Assembly: GCA_021296345.1 (NCBI GenBank)
Contig: JAGWAN010000008.1
Coordinates: 1-50,914, forward strand
From: Acidimicrobiia bacterium
GTDB lineage: Bacteria; Actinomycetota; Acidimicrobiia; Spongiisociales; Spongiisociaceae
Direction of reading: 5' to 3'
DNA length: 50,914 nt
Part shown: positions 25,781 through 33,518 of the stretch, piece after piece
How the letters are laid out: each line of letters begins with the position of its first letter
Numbering within the stretch: position 1 is the first letter of the stretch
Position numbers and translations under genes: made by a program
The notes under the pieces: generated by a model
Databases searched by the model: none
The model's input: the letters and a program-made list of their open reading frames with translations, nothing else
What the model was told of the DNA's origin: nothing

Positions 25781-25969
25781 TCAGCCACAGCAGGTATCCA
25801 TGGATGCCCCCGACCAGGGATGGTCCGACCCCGCCACCTCTTCGAGAACCTCCCCGTTCCGTGCCTTGCAGTCCGGGCACACCCACACCGCCGGCACCCT
25901 GGCGCCTTCCACCACCAGCGTTCTGTAGCGGTTGCCACAGTCAGGACAGGCGATTGCCAGGACAGGCAC
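25781..25969 (-). CDS. Small zinc-ribbon protein, 62 residues
   Basis: The product has two CxxC pairs (ACPDCGNRY and VCPDCKARNG) that would bind one zinc, and a C-terminal tail ending MDTCCG. I chose GTG at 25969 because GGGAG lies seven bases upstream. A longer frame start would overlap the preceding lyase. It follows the last gene of the putative CoM operon by 22 bp and precedes the LCP gene by 32 bp. It resembles FmdB-type small zinc ribbons of unknown role. The operon position hints at a link to CoM synthesis, but this is inference only. Confidence 0.75.
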   Translation of the reverse strand: MPVLAIACPDCGNRYRTLVVEGARVPAVWVCPDCKARNGEVLEEVAGSDHPWSGASMDTCCG

Positions 25970-25991
25970 GGCTTTCTCCCTGGTCGCTTGC

Positions 25992-27497
25992 TTAAACCTC
26001 CGCCAGGGCGGCGGCATCGGCGAGTAGGGCCTCCAGGGCCACATCCCGAGCGCTTCGCGAGGTTGAGGCCCATTCTAGGGATTCTCGTACCCGTAGCGAC
26101 ACCGAAGCACAGTGCTCCACCACCCGGTGGGGCGCCGATCCGCCGATCGAGTCTCGGGAGGCGACCATGGCCGCCACATCCTCCAGGTCTGGCCTCGACA
26201 CTTCCGGATCGGATCGGGCCGGTTCCATCCCCGCGGCTCGGGCCGCGTCGGCCAGGTGTCCGGCCGACACCTGCTCCTCCCCCGCCCTTGACGCTTCCGC
26301 CACCGCCCGGGCTACGACACGATAGGCGCTCCTGTAATCGAGACCCCCCTCCAGCACCAGACGGTCTGCCAGGTCCGTAGCGGTCGTGAAGTTCCTTCCC
26401 GCCTCAGCGGCCAGTCCGGCGACGTTCACCTTTAGCGAGCCGACCACCTCGGTCGCCAGCCGTACGAGCCGGGTTGCCATCTCCGTCGCTCCCACTACCT
26501 CCCCGTACAGGTAGAGCCAGTTGTCGGTCCGGGCGGACGGAGTCCGCTGCGTGACCATCATTCCGGTCGCCCGGCCGATGAGGGTTCCGCATCCGCCGCG
26601 GATCACCGCCAGAGCGTACGGATTGCGCTTCTGCGGGAGAAGCACGGAGGCCCGTGACGACGAGCCCCCCAAAATCACGTAGCCGAACTGAGGGCTGGCG
26701 AAGACCTCGAGGTCCTCGGCCAGGCGATCGACCGCCAGCGCGGCCTGCGCGGCCGCTACACCACAATCAATCATCGGATCGCCCGACCACATGCCGTCAC
26801 GGATATGGGCGGTGGGCTGCTCGAACCCCAGCCGGATGGCCATGCGGGAGCGGTCCACCGGGATCGGCGTTCCACCGACGCCGCCCGACCCGGCCGGTGA
26901 TTGGTTGACAAGTCGGTAGCAGCGGCGGATCCGGTCCAGATTCCGGGTCCCTTGCTCGGCGAAGCCGGCAAGGTAGTGGCCGAATGACGACGGTTGGGCA
27001 GGCTGCAGGTAGGTGGTGTCGTTCCACACCGCATCTGCCAACTCCTCGGACCGCTCGACCAGCACTTCGGTGCACCGGGCAACCGCGTCATGGAGGCCCA
27101 GAAGCCGGTCTCGGAGTACCAGGCGGATGGCGATGCGCCCAGCTTCCCGCCTCGTACGACCGGTCGGCAGCCACCCGGCCGCGGCGCCCAGACGGCGCTC
27201 GAGCTCCCGTTCCCGGCTGTTGTACGCGTCGCCGTAAATGGGGTCGTAGGGGAAGGAAGCGGGATCGGTGGCCAGGAAATCGAGCAACTCCCGGCAGAGT
27301 GCCGCCGCCGACGCCCGCGGCGCCACCCCCGCCGCGACCAGCTCGAGCACATGGCTGAGATCGGCCAGGCACAAGCCCTCGTGGAGGATGGTGGCGTCTG
27401 CCACCTCGAGGCGGTAACCGGCTGCCACCAGCTCCGGCGACGGACCCGATCCGAGCGGGCCATCCGCACCCAGATAGCCTTCGGGTGGCTGGATCAT
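25992..27497 (-). CDS. Argininosuccinate-lyase-like enzyme, candidate CoM biosynthesis lyase
   Basis: This 501-residue protein belongs to the aspartase/fumarase superfamily, closest in look to argininosuccinate lyase. QPAQPSSFGHYLAGFAEQ is at 165-182, and the catalytic loop GSSSRASVLLPQKRNP is at 278-293. The usual THLQ histidine is replaced by Tyr (TYLQ, 162-165), and the loop is longer than the standard GSSxMPxKxNP, so it is unlikely to be the arginine-pathway enzyme. The ATG at 27497 overlaps the PLP-enzyme stop by four bases. Bacterial CoM synthesis is known to use superfamily members (XcbC1 eliminates phosphate from phosphosulfolactate), and this is one of two candidates here. Confidence 0.75.
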   Translation of the reverse strand: MIQPPEGYLGADGPLGSGPSPELVAAGYRLEVADATILHEGLCLADLSHVLELVAAGVAPRASAAALCRELLDFLATDPASFPYDPIYGDAYNSRERELERRLGAAAGWLPTGRTRREAGRIAIRLVLRDRLLGLHDAVARCTEVLVERSEELADAVWNDTTYLQPAQPSSFGHYLAGFAEQGTRNLDRIRRCYRLVNQSPAGSGGVGGTPIPVDRSRMAIRLGFEQPTAHIRDGMWSGDPMIDCGVAAAQAALAVDRLAEDLEVFASPQFGYVILGGSSSRASVLLPQKRNPYALAVIRGGCGTLIGRATGMMVTQRTPSARTDNWLYLYGEVVGATEMATRLVRLATEVVGSLKVNVAGLAAEAGRNFTTATDLADRLVLEGGLDYRSAYRVVARAVAEASRAGEEQVSAGHLADAARAAGMEPARSDPEVSRPDLEDVAAMVASRDSIGGSAPHRVVEHCASVSLRVRESLEWASTSRSARDVALEALLADAAALAEV

Positions 27498-28441
27498 GCC
27501 GCCGAGCTCCCGCAGAAAAGGTTCAGGGTGCCACCGGTGACGAGAAACAGCACCGGCCCCCGCCCTTCGCCGGCCCGCCGGATCAGGTCGGCCAGAGCGC
27601 AGGACCCGTACTCGGGATCGAGGAAGACACCCTCCGTGCGGGCCATCAGCCTGGCGGCGGCGTCCACCTCCGAAGGGTCGGGATCCAGCTGGTCGGTGAC
27701 CTGCCACCGGACCGGGTACCGGCGGGTCACCTCCAGGAGATCGAGGGCTTCCTCGGATATGCCCTCGATGCGGCGCCGGCACTCCTCGATGGGCCGGTGC
27801 ACCGCCGTGCCAACCACCAGAGGGCCGCCGGACTGCCGCCGGTAGCCCGCCACCAAACCGGCCATCGTGCCGCACGATCCTGCCGCCAGCCAGACCGCAT
27901 CGAACCGGATTCCCGCCCTTCGCGCCTGGTCATCGATCTCATCGACCGCGGCCACGTACCCCAGTGCCCCGACCGGCCCGGCGCCGCCCCGGCCCACCAC
28001 GTAGGGACGGCGACCTTCATCCACCAAGCGCGCTTTCACCCGGTCTAGGAGCGGATCGACGGAGGCCCTGACCGGACTGCCGGTGAAGTGGATCCGTAGG
28101 TTGCCCAGCCGGTCGAGCAGATCGACTCCGCTCGTGCCGGCCGGCGGCCGGTCGCCGAACAACACCAACTCGCAGTCCAGTCCTCGGGCGGCCGCGGCGC
28201 TGGCCGCAGTCAGTACCCAGTTGGAACGGGGCCCTCCCCCGGTGACGAACACATCGGCGCCGGCCTCGTGGCAGGCGCCCATATGGAACTCGACCGCCCG
28301 GGCCTTGTTGCCGCCCAGGCCGATACCGGTCAAATCATCCCGCTTCAGCCAGATCGTCGTGCCGAGTTCCTCGGAGAGCCGGGGCGCGAAGGTCAGCGGT
28401 GTCGGCAGGTTGGCCAGGGCGATCCGAGCCGGGACCGTCAA
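27494..28441 (-). CDS. PLP-dependent D-cysteine desulfhydrase/ACC-deaminase-like enzyme
   Basis: The 315-residue fold-type II PLP enzyme has the Schiff-base lysine in KRDDLTGIGLGGNKARAVEF, a serine/asparagine loop (TGGGPRSNWVLTAASAAAAR) and a phosphate-binding LAAGSCGTMAGLVAGYR. It starts at TTG overlapping the preceding stop (TTGA). The family performs beta-eliminations at sulfur amino acids. Since bacterial CoM synthesis includes a PLP-dependent sulfur-transfer stage, and both neighbours are aspartase/fumarase enzymes, a role in thiolation leading to CoM is the likeliest reading. A free-standing D-cysteine desulfhydrase is the alternative. Confidence 0.8.
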   Translation of the reverse strand: MTVPARIALANLPTPLTFAPRLSEELGTTIWLKRDDLTGIGLGGNKARAVEFHMGACHEAGADVFVTGGGPRSNWVLTAASAAAARGLDCELVLFGDRPPAGTSGVDLLDRLGNLRIHFTGSPVRASVDPLLDRVKARLVDEGRRPYVVGRGGAGPVGALGYVAAVDEIDDQARRAGIRFDAVWLAAGSCGTMAGLVAGYRRQSGGPLVVGTAVHRPIEECRRRIEGISEEALDLLEVTRRYPVRWQVTDQLDPDPSEVDAAARLMARTEGVFLDPEYGSCALADLIRRAGEGRGPVLFLVTGGTLNLFCGSSAA

Positions 28442-29784
28442 CCGGCCGCTCTTATCACTCGATCCACGAACAGGGGGCCCGCGCCCATCACCCGGCCGAG
28501 ATCCGACTGCTCCTCGATGTCAGACCGGCTCAGGTGACTGGGCGCCCGGGGGTCGCTCATCAGCGCCTCGGCAAACGAGACCCCCTCCTCGACGCCGCGC
28601 ATGGCCGCCTCATACATGATGTCGTGGGCCGTATGCTTGCCGACCCGTTCGGCCAGCAACCGCATGACCGGCTCGGCGAACACGAATCCTCCCCGGGCGT
28701 CGATGTTGGCCCGCATCCGCTCCCCGTCAGCCTCGAGGCCCTCCACCAGTATCACCGCATAGCGGGTGGCCGAGAGGGTCAGGGCGGCGGCCTCGGGAAG
28801 TGCGATCCACTCGGCCTTCCAGGCCCGACCGTCCCGCTCATGGATCTGGACCATCGCCTCGGTCATCACCGATGCGTCGGCGCGCACCAGCCTGGCCAGC
28901 GTATCCAGGTGCTCCGACAGCTCCGGGTTGCGCTTCTGGGGCATGGTGATACTCCCCACGGTGCCCTCGATGAAGGGCTCGCGAACCTCGCCTATCTCCA
29001 ACCGCTGCAGCTCCATGATCTCGTTGCCGATCTTGGCGATCGTGGTGGCCACCATCGCCAGCAGGTGCACGAACTCGGCGGGCCCGTCCCGGCTGGTGAT
29101 CCAGGGGATCGTGGGAACGTCCAGACCCATCCGGTGGCCGAACGCATCCAGCAGATCGAGCGCCCGGTCGCCCCAGAACTCCAGGGTGCCGAGAGCACCG
29201 CCCAGCTGGACCACTTCCCATCGGCTCCGCCCGTCCGCGAGCCGCCGGCGGTGCCTGCCCAGTTCCGCCGCCCAGACCGCCGTCTTGAAGCCGAACGGGA
29301 TGGGCAGCCCCGGCTGGGCGTGGGTGCGACCCATCATCGGGGTGTTGCGATGATCGCGGGCCAGCGCCAGGGCAGCCGCCTCGAGCCGGTCCAGATCCCG
29401 TTCCAGCAGGTCGCCGACGGACCGCATCACCGTGACGGTCCAGGTGTCGGTGAGGTCCTGGACCGTTGCTCCGTAGTAGACCCATTCGCGGGCGGACTCC
29501 GGGAGGGTGGCTCGCAACACCCGGATCAGGCCCAGGGTGGAGTGGCCGGTGGCTCGGGTCTCGGCCGCGATCCGGTCCAGGTCGATCTCTGCTTCGGTTG
29601 CGTAGTCCCTGATGCACTCTGCGGCCCCTGCGGGTACCAGGCCCACCTCGGCCTGGGCCTCGGCGAGGGTGGCGAGAATGTCCAGCCAAGCACGGAAGCG
29701 GGCCTCCTCCCCCAGGATGGATCGGGCCTCCTCGGTACTCCACAGGTGCCCGTAGACGACGGAGTCGCCCAGGTGGATACTCAT
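28438..29784 (-). CDS. Adenylosuccinate-lyase-like enzyme, candidate CoM biosynthesis lyase
   Basis: The 448-residue aspartase/fumarase-superfamily protein has all three conserved regions: GHSTLGL (80-86), MGRTHAQPGLPIPFGFK (151-167) and the catalytic loop GSITMPQKRNP (277-287). Similar sequences are annotated as adenylosuccinate lyase or 3-carboxy-muconate cycloisomerase. Its place between an unknown gene (ATGA overlap) and the PLP gene (TTGA overlap) argues for a pathway-specific role. It is a strong candidate for the XcbC1-type phosphosulfolactate phospholyase or for the second superfamily step in CoM assembly. Which of the two lyases does which step cannot be decided here. Confidence 0.78.
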   Translation of the reverse strand: MSIHLGDSVVYGHLWSTEEARSILGEEARFRAWLDILATLAEAQAEVGLVPAGAAECIRDYATEAEIDLDRIAAETRATGHSTLGLIRVLRATLPESAREWVYYGATVQDLTDTWTVTVMRSVGDLLERDLDRLEAAALALARDHRNTPMMGRTHAQPGLPIPFGFKTAVWAAELGRHRRRLADGRSRWEVVQLGGALGTLEFWGDRALDLLDAFGHRMGLDVPTIPWITSRDGPAEFVHLLAMVATTIAKIGNEIMELQRLEIGEVREPFIEGTVGSITMPQKRNPELSEHLDTLARLVRADASVMTEAMVQIHERDGRAWKAEWIALPEAAALTLSATRYAVILVEGLEADGERMRANIDARGGFVFAEPVMRLLAERVGKHTAHDIMYEAAMRGVEEGVSFAEALMSDPRAPSHLSRSDIEEQSDLGRVMGAGPLFVDRVIRAAG

Positions 29785-30689
29785 CCGGCGGGGACCGGCG
29801 CCTCGAGGCCCACCAGCACCCGCAATGCCTGCCTCACCTCGTCGAGATTGGCGCCCCACGGCACCACCGCCCGGTTGCTCTCGACCTCCAAGCCCCGCTC
29901 CAGCATGCAACACTTGATGAGCCAGAGACCATCGGGGTCGGCGCTCTCCACCCGGCGCTTGGGGCAGATGTCGACCTGGGGCGGCTCGCTGCCGTAGAAG
30001 TGTCGGTGGAACTGCATCGAGCGCTCGCAACCGATCATCACCCACTCATCGGGCGCCGCGGGCCGGGTGTCGAGGTAGGACATCTTGGCAGACAACTCGG
30101 TGCCGGCCCCGCGGCACGGGAGAAGGTAGGAGTCCGAGGGGGCGGTGGCGGCCAGATCGTCGAAGGTGACCTCGTCCAGGACCAGATCCACCGGCGGCAT
30201 GTCCTCGTCGAATTCAACCACCTGCCGGGCTTGGTCCAGCAACTTGGGCGGCATGGGAGGGGTTACCTCGGTGACGAACACGCGCACCGGGTCAGGCTCC
30301 CAGATGAAGTTGATGTGCTCGAACCGGCCCTTCACCACGAAGGCGGAGACGCCGGGGCGTCCATGGCCGGCCGCTGCCGCGGCCAGCGCGGTGGCGTTCC
30401 CCACGTCAACGGTGGGATCCTCGATGAACTGCGTACGGTCGGGACCCGACCAGACCTCGACATCCACCACCGGCACGAACAGGTCGTCGGACTTCGCCCG
30501 CGCTACCGCCGCCAGGCCCACCGCTTCGCCGTGGATCAGGGCGATGTAGTCGGTGCGCCGGTAGACCTCCCGGCCCGTGAGATGTTCCCGCATGAAATCG
30601 GGGTGCGGTACCTCGTCGACATGCTGGACCGACAGCCCCCGGTAGGGGTGGGCACGAGCGTTGGGTGAGGGTTGGTCGGCTACCACCAT
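29781..30689 (-). CDS. Unknown conserved-looking protein, first gene of putative CoM operon
   Basis: I do not recognise this 302-residue soluble protein. I chose ATG 30689 (MVVADQPSPNARAHPYRGL); the 45 residues available upstream are low-complexity. The central region (VDVGNATALAAAAAGHGRPG, FVVKGRFEHINFIWEP) is mixed alpha/beta. The C-terminal third is rich in potential metal or catalytic residues: LPCRGAG, MIGCERSMQFHRHFYG, DICPKRR and IKCCMLERG. Its stop overlaps the lyase start (ATGA), so it is produced with two lyases and a PLP enzyme. CoM synthesis includes a decarboxylation and a reduction, and this protein may supply one. That is inference from context. Confidence 0.7.
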   Translation of the reverse strand: MVVADQPSPNARAHPYRGLSVQHVDEVPHPDFMREHLTGREVYRRTDYIALIHGEAVGLAAVARAKSDDLFVPVVDVEVWSGPDRTQFIEDPTVDVGNATALAAAAAGHGRPGVSAFVVKGRFEHINFIWEPDPVRVFVTEVTPPMPPKLLDQARQVVEFDEDMPPVDLVLDEVTFDDLAATAPSDSYLLPCRGAGTELSAKMSYLDTRPAAPDEWVMIGCERSMQFHRHFYGSEPPQVDICPKRRVESADPDGLWLIKCCMLERGLEVESNRAVVPWGANLDEVRQALRVLVGLEAPVPAG

Positions 30690-30789
30690 GCCGTCACGGT
30701 CCGGATGCTCCACGCATGCGGTGATTCTAGGAGAACCGTGTCCCTTCCGGCGTGCTGCCCTCGGCCGGGCTCTCGGTCCGGAACATCGA

Positions 30790-31164
30790 CTAGAGCACCA
30801 TCGCTGTCGCGATGCCGATAGCACCTACGACAATACCCAGGATCCAGTAGGTCGACATGGTGATCCGCCGCTCGATAGTGAGCAGAGCATCGGCTACAAC
30901 GGTGCGGGTATCGGCTTTCACCACATTGTCCTTGGCGTCTACCAGCTCGACAAACCCTTCCGGGTATGAAGTGCCGTCATAGGTTACTCCTTCCTTCGGT
31001 GTCGTCGCGCCGCCCCGGCCATGACCCTCTTGTGTCCCCGTCGCTCTGGCAACGGTAACAAGCGTACCACCGCTTGGTAACCCACCAACACGCCCACGAG
31101 AGTCGGGGGGGCGTTGGTCGATCGTACGGAACGCCGATCTGCCTGTGGCCACCGGCCGCTGCAA
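30790..31164 (-). CDS. Small protein with C-terminal membrane segment
   Basis: The last 65 residues (VTYDGTSYPEGFVELVDAKD onward) look like a real small protein ending in one membrane helix (STYWILGIVVGAIGIATAMVL). The start is unsettled. In this frame the only start codons are ATG 31164 and GTG 31152, giving an unconserved 59-residue leader. A strong AAGGAG (30992-30987) sits six bases before an ATG at 30980, but that ATG opens a different frame of 13 codons. A single-base frameshift just after that ATG would explain both facts. It lies beyond the terminator-like hairpin of the epoxyalkane:CoM transferase gene. Confidence 0.45.
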   Translation of the reverse strand: MQRPVATGRSAFRTIDQRPPDSRGRVGGLPSGGTLVTVARATGTQEGHGRGGATTPKEGVTYDGTSYPEGFVELVDAKDNVVKADTRTVVADALLTIERRITMSTYWILGIVVGAIGIATAMVL

Positions 31165-31169
31165 ACGGG

Positions 31170-31200
31170 CAGGGCCGCCCCGGAAAGGGACGGCCCTGCT
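31170..31200 (-). terminator. Stem-loop terminator after epoxyalkane:CoM transferase gene
   Basis: GCAGGGCCG (31170-31178) pairs perfectly with CGGCCCTGC (31192-31200), and inner CC/GG bases extend the stem. It starts 16 bp downstream of the stop codon at 31216. There is no T-run, as is usual for GC-rich actinobacterial terminators. Confidence 0.65.
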
Positions 31201-31215
31201 GGGATGCCGGGTCTT

Positions 31216-32322
31216 CTAGCCCAGTTCGCTGCGTACGATCTCCGCTCCCGAGACCATCGCGTGGAGCTTGTCCTGGGCGATGTAGCGCTGCAGGAGGATG
31301 AGCCCGCAGTCGGTGGTCACGCCCAACTGGTTGGCCGGTACGTGCTCGAGCAGCCGGCGGATCCGGCCCGCAACCTGCTCGGCCGTCTCGGTGATGGTCG
31401 ACTTCACGTCGATCACACCCGCCCAGAACTGGACGTGCTCGGGAACCGGATTGTCCCGGATCACGTCGAGGCCGGACAGGTCGTCCGAGCGCCGCCCGCA
31501 GTTCTCGAGGTTGAGAACATTGATGTTCGCCTCGTAGGACTTCGGGACCACCGAAGCGGTGGCAGACGGCTCGTCGCCCTCCCGGATGGTCAGATCGAAG
31601 ATCTCGCCGGCGCCGGCCGTATCGTCCGGGAAGTAGGCGGGAGTGCCGCCCCAGTTGCCCCAGCAGATGTGGACGATGATCTTGGCGTTCTGGACGCCTT
31701 CCACGGCCCGGTTGAAGGCATCGATCGCCCATGGCTCGTAGAAGTACGGCCAGGTGAACTCGTCCAACTGGATGAAGTCGATCCCCATGGCGTCCACCTC
31801 GAGGATGTCCTCGTTCACCGCCGCGGCGATAGCCATGGCCCGGTCCTCGGCGGCCTCGTAGTGGAGGTCGTTGGTGGCCTGGGCGAGGACCTGGATACCC
31901 GTGTACTGGACCTTGGTGGCCTTGTTGGTGGCCTGCTTCAGCGCCCTGGCCTGCTCGACCATGATGGCGCCGCGCCGCTTGACCTCCCCGGTGAGCGTGC
32001 CGGCATGGAGACGGCTGTATATCGGGAACCCGAGGAAGCCGCCCTTCAGGTCGTATCCGAGCCGCTTGTAGTAGTAGTAGAGGGCTTGGTCGGCATAGTT
32101 GTCGCCGTGGAGCCGCCCATCGGTGATGATGTCGAGGCCGGCGTTCTCCTGGTCCCTGGCGAGCGCGCCCACCGCGTCTTCCAGCGCCTCCCGGATGTAG
32201 GCATCCGGAGGCTCCTGATCCCCCGTCCAATCCCGTACGCAGTTGGCGTCCCACCACCTCGGATTGGGGTAGTTCCCGACCATCGAGGTCGGAATCAACA
32301 CCTCTTCGCCCTTGATCTGCAT
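31216..32322 (-). CDS. Epoxyalkane:coenzyme M transferase (MetE-family zinc enzyme)
   Basis: This enzyme opens aliphatic epoxides by attack of the CoM thiolate, giving 2-hydroxyalkyl-CoM. The 368-residue product is a single barrel of the cobalamin-independent methionine synthase C-terminal family. Zinc ligands are visible as H218 and C220 (IIVHICWGN) and C339 (GVTTDCG), which matches the His-X-Cys...Cys set of the Xanthobacter enzyme (H218, C220, C341) nearly residue for residue. The length also fits (about 377). GGAGG lies four bases before the ATG. With CoM synthesis, two kinds of SDR and 2-KPCC nearby, the assignment is firmer than a generic MetE-like label. Confidence 0.88.
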   Translation of the reverse strand: MQIKGEEVLIPTSMVGNYPNPRWWDANCVRDWTGDQEPPDAYIREALEDAVGALARDQENAGLDIITDGRLHGDNYADQALYYYYKRLGYDLKGGFLGFPIYSRLHAGTLTGEVKRRGAIMVEQARALKQATNKATKVQYTGIQVLAQATNDLHYEAAEDRAMAIAAAVNEDILEVDAMGIDFIQLDEFTWPYFYEPWAIDAFNRAVEGVQNAKIIVHICWGNWGGTPAYFPDDTAGAGEIFDLTIREGDEPSATASVVPKSYEANINVLNLENCGRRSDDLSGLDVIRDNPVPEHVQFWAGVIDVKSTITETAEQVAGRIRRLLEHVPANQLGVTTDCGLILLQRYIAQDKLHAMVSGAEIVRSELG

Positions 32323-32467
32323 ATCGCCTCCGTTCGAGAGATATCTGCGAGCCGCCCTTGGTTGCGACTCCTACAGCCGGGTCCTGCATGCCTCCTTTGT
32401 AGCCGACGGTTCACGGTCCGGACCCGTCTGGACGAGAGTAGCAAGTACCCGGACACCGGGTAGGGCT

Positions 32468-32510
32468 ATGTTGTTGGTTGTTAGTTATTAGTTGTTAGCA
32501 ACCTGCTCAT
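32468..32510. repeat. TTGTTAGTTATTAGTTGTTAG-type AT-rich repeat
   Basis: Overlapping copies of a TTGTTAG/TTATTAG heptamer lie in the 3' flank of the R-type SDR gene. The same motif in reverse complement (AACTACCAACTA, AACTAACAACTA) occurs at 33483-33512, 43321-43369 and 50331-50343. The sequence is conspicuously AT-rich for this genome. Confidence 0.55.
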
Positions 32511-33251
32511 CTAGCGGAGCGACCAGCCGCCATCGACAACCAGACCGTGGCCGGTCATGTAGGCGAGGCGCCCGGACGCCAGGAGGGCGATGGCCTCGGC
32601 GACCTCCTCGGGCTGGGCGACCCGGCCGATAGGGATGCTTGTCTCGATGGCCGCCCTGAGGTCGGGCTGGTCGAGCCGCCATTTGGTCATCGGGGTCTCC
32701 GCCATGCCCGGGCACACCGCGTTGGAGCGGATACCGTCCCCGGCGTAGTCGAGGGCTATCGACCGGGCCAGGAGCAGCGCCGCCGCCTTCGAGACCGAGT
32801 ACGCCGACCGGGCGGGGAACGGATCCATCCCCGCCACCGACGCCACCGTGATTATGTGACCCGACCGGCGGGGAACCATCGAGGAGAGAGCCACACGTGA
32901 GCACAGATAGGCGCCCCTCACGTTGACCCCCATGACCCTGTCCCACTCGTCGACCGGGGTCTCGTGGAGGCGGGTGGCCTCCAAGGATCCGGTGATCCCT
33001 GCGTTGTTGATCAGCACGTCGACCGGACCCAGCGTTTCCTCGACCGCGGCGAAGGCCTCCGAGACCTCGCTCGCCACGGCTACGTCCACTCCTAGCCCCA
33101 GCCCGTCGGCGGCGGCCTCGGAGGCGCCGGCCGGATCGAGGTCGAGCACACCCAGCCGGAACCCCTCGCGCCGGAGGCGCTTACACGTCGCCAGCCCTAT
33201 CCCCGACCCACCTCCGGTCACCACAGCCACCCTTGGCGCCTGGTCCACCAT
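32511..33251 (-). CDS. 2-(R)-hydroxypropyl-CoM dehydrogenase-like SDR
   Basis: This NAD-dependent SDR would oxidise the R-enantiomer of 2-hydroxyalkyl-CoM to 2-ketoalkyl-CoM. The 246-residue product has TGGGSGIG (12-19), NNAG (82-85), catalytic S138, Y151 and K155. Two arginines match the sulfonate-binding pair of the Xanthobacter enzyme: R148 (three residues before Tyr151, like R152) and R192 in TPMTKWRLDQPDLR (like R196). The stretch LDYAGDGIRSNAVCPGMAET is also nearly identical to it. ATG at 33251 has GGAGG five bases upstream. The gene is on the same strand as the epoxyalkane:CoM transferase and 190 bp before it. Confidence 0.88.
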   Translation of the reverse strand: MVDQAPRVAVVTGGGSGIGLATCKRLRREGFRLGVLDLDPAGASEAAADGLGLGVDVAVASEVSEAFAAVEETLGPVDVLINNAGITGSLEATRLHETPVDEWDRVMGVNVRGAYLCSRVALSSMVPRRSGHIITVASVAGMDPFPARSAYSVSKAAALLLARSIALDYAGDGIRSNAVCPGMAETPMTKWRLDQPDLRAAIETSIPIGRVAQPEEVAEAIALLASGRLAYMTGHGLVVDGGWSLR

Positions 33252-33377
33252 CCATACCTCCAGACAGATTCGAGACGCCACCAGGATACGTCTGCCCCCT
33301 GGCGAGACGCGTAGCCGGCCAAGCCCGACCAGCCAGGGCCGCCGTGGCGCTCCCGGAATTAGCATGGCCACCGACAT

Positions 33378-33518
33378 GATCTGTTCCAAGGGTCCGCCGG
33401 AACTGCCAAGCGTGCTCTGCGCGGACTCGCACAGTGTTCAGGGGACCGGGAACTACGCGATCACAGGTTAATCATCGATGAACAACTGCCAACTACCGAT
33501 TAGAAACTAATCATGTAG
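33378..33518. repeat. Composite intergenic repeat, copy A
   Basis: Two blocks recur here and at 43296-43369. The first is GATCTGTTCCAAGGGTCCGC (33378-33397). The second is CAACTACCGATTAGAAACTA followed by ATCA (about 33489-33512). Here the blocks are about 90 bp apart; in copy B they are nearly adjacent. No gene is present between the SDR start region and the membrane protein at 33519. Confidence 0.6.

Noticed and set aside
26771..27469. 232-codon minus-strand frame inside the argininosuccinate-lyase-like gene
   Set aside because: It is a same-strand shifted frame with Arg/Ser/Trp-rich composition and no motifs.
28399..29997. 532-codon plus-strand frame
   Set aside because: It is antisense to the adenylosuccinate-lyase-like gene, which has three conserved family regions.
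31216..32322. Annotation as methionine synthase MetE
   Set aside because: The protein has only the C-terminal-type barrel, and its ligand spacing and neighbours match epoxyalkane:CoM transferase.
31114..32463. 449-codon open frame on the plus strand
   Set aside because: It is antisense to the epoxyalkane:CoM transferase gene, whose frame has clear zinc-ligand motifs; the opposing frame is a product of high GC content.
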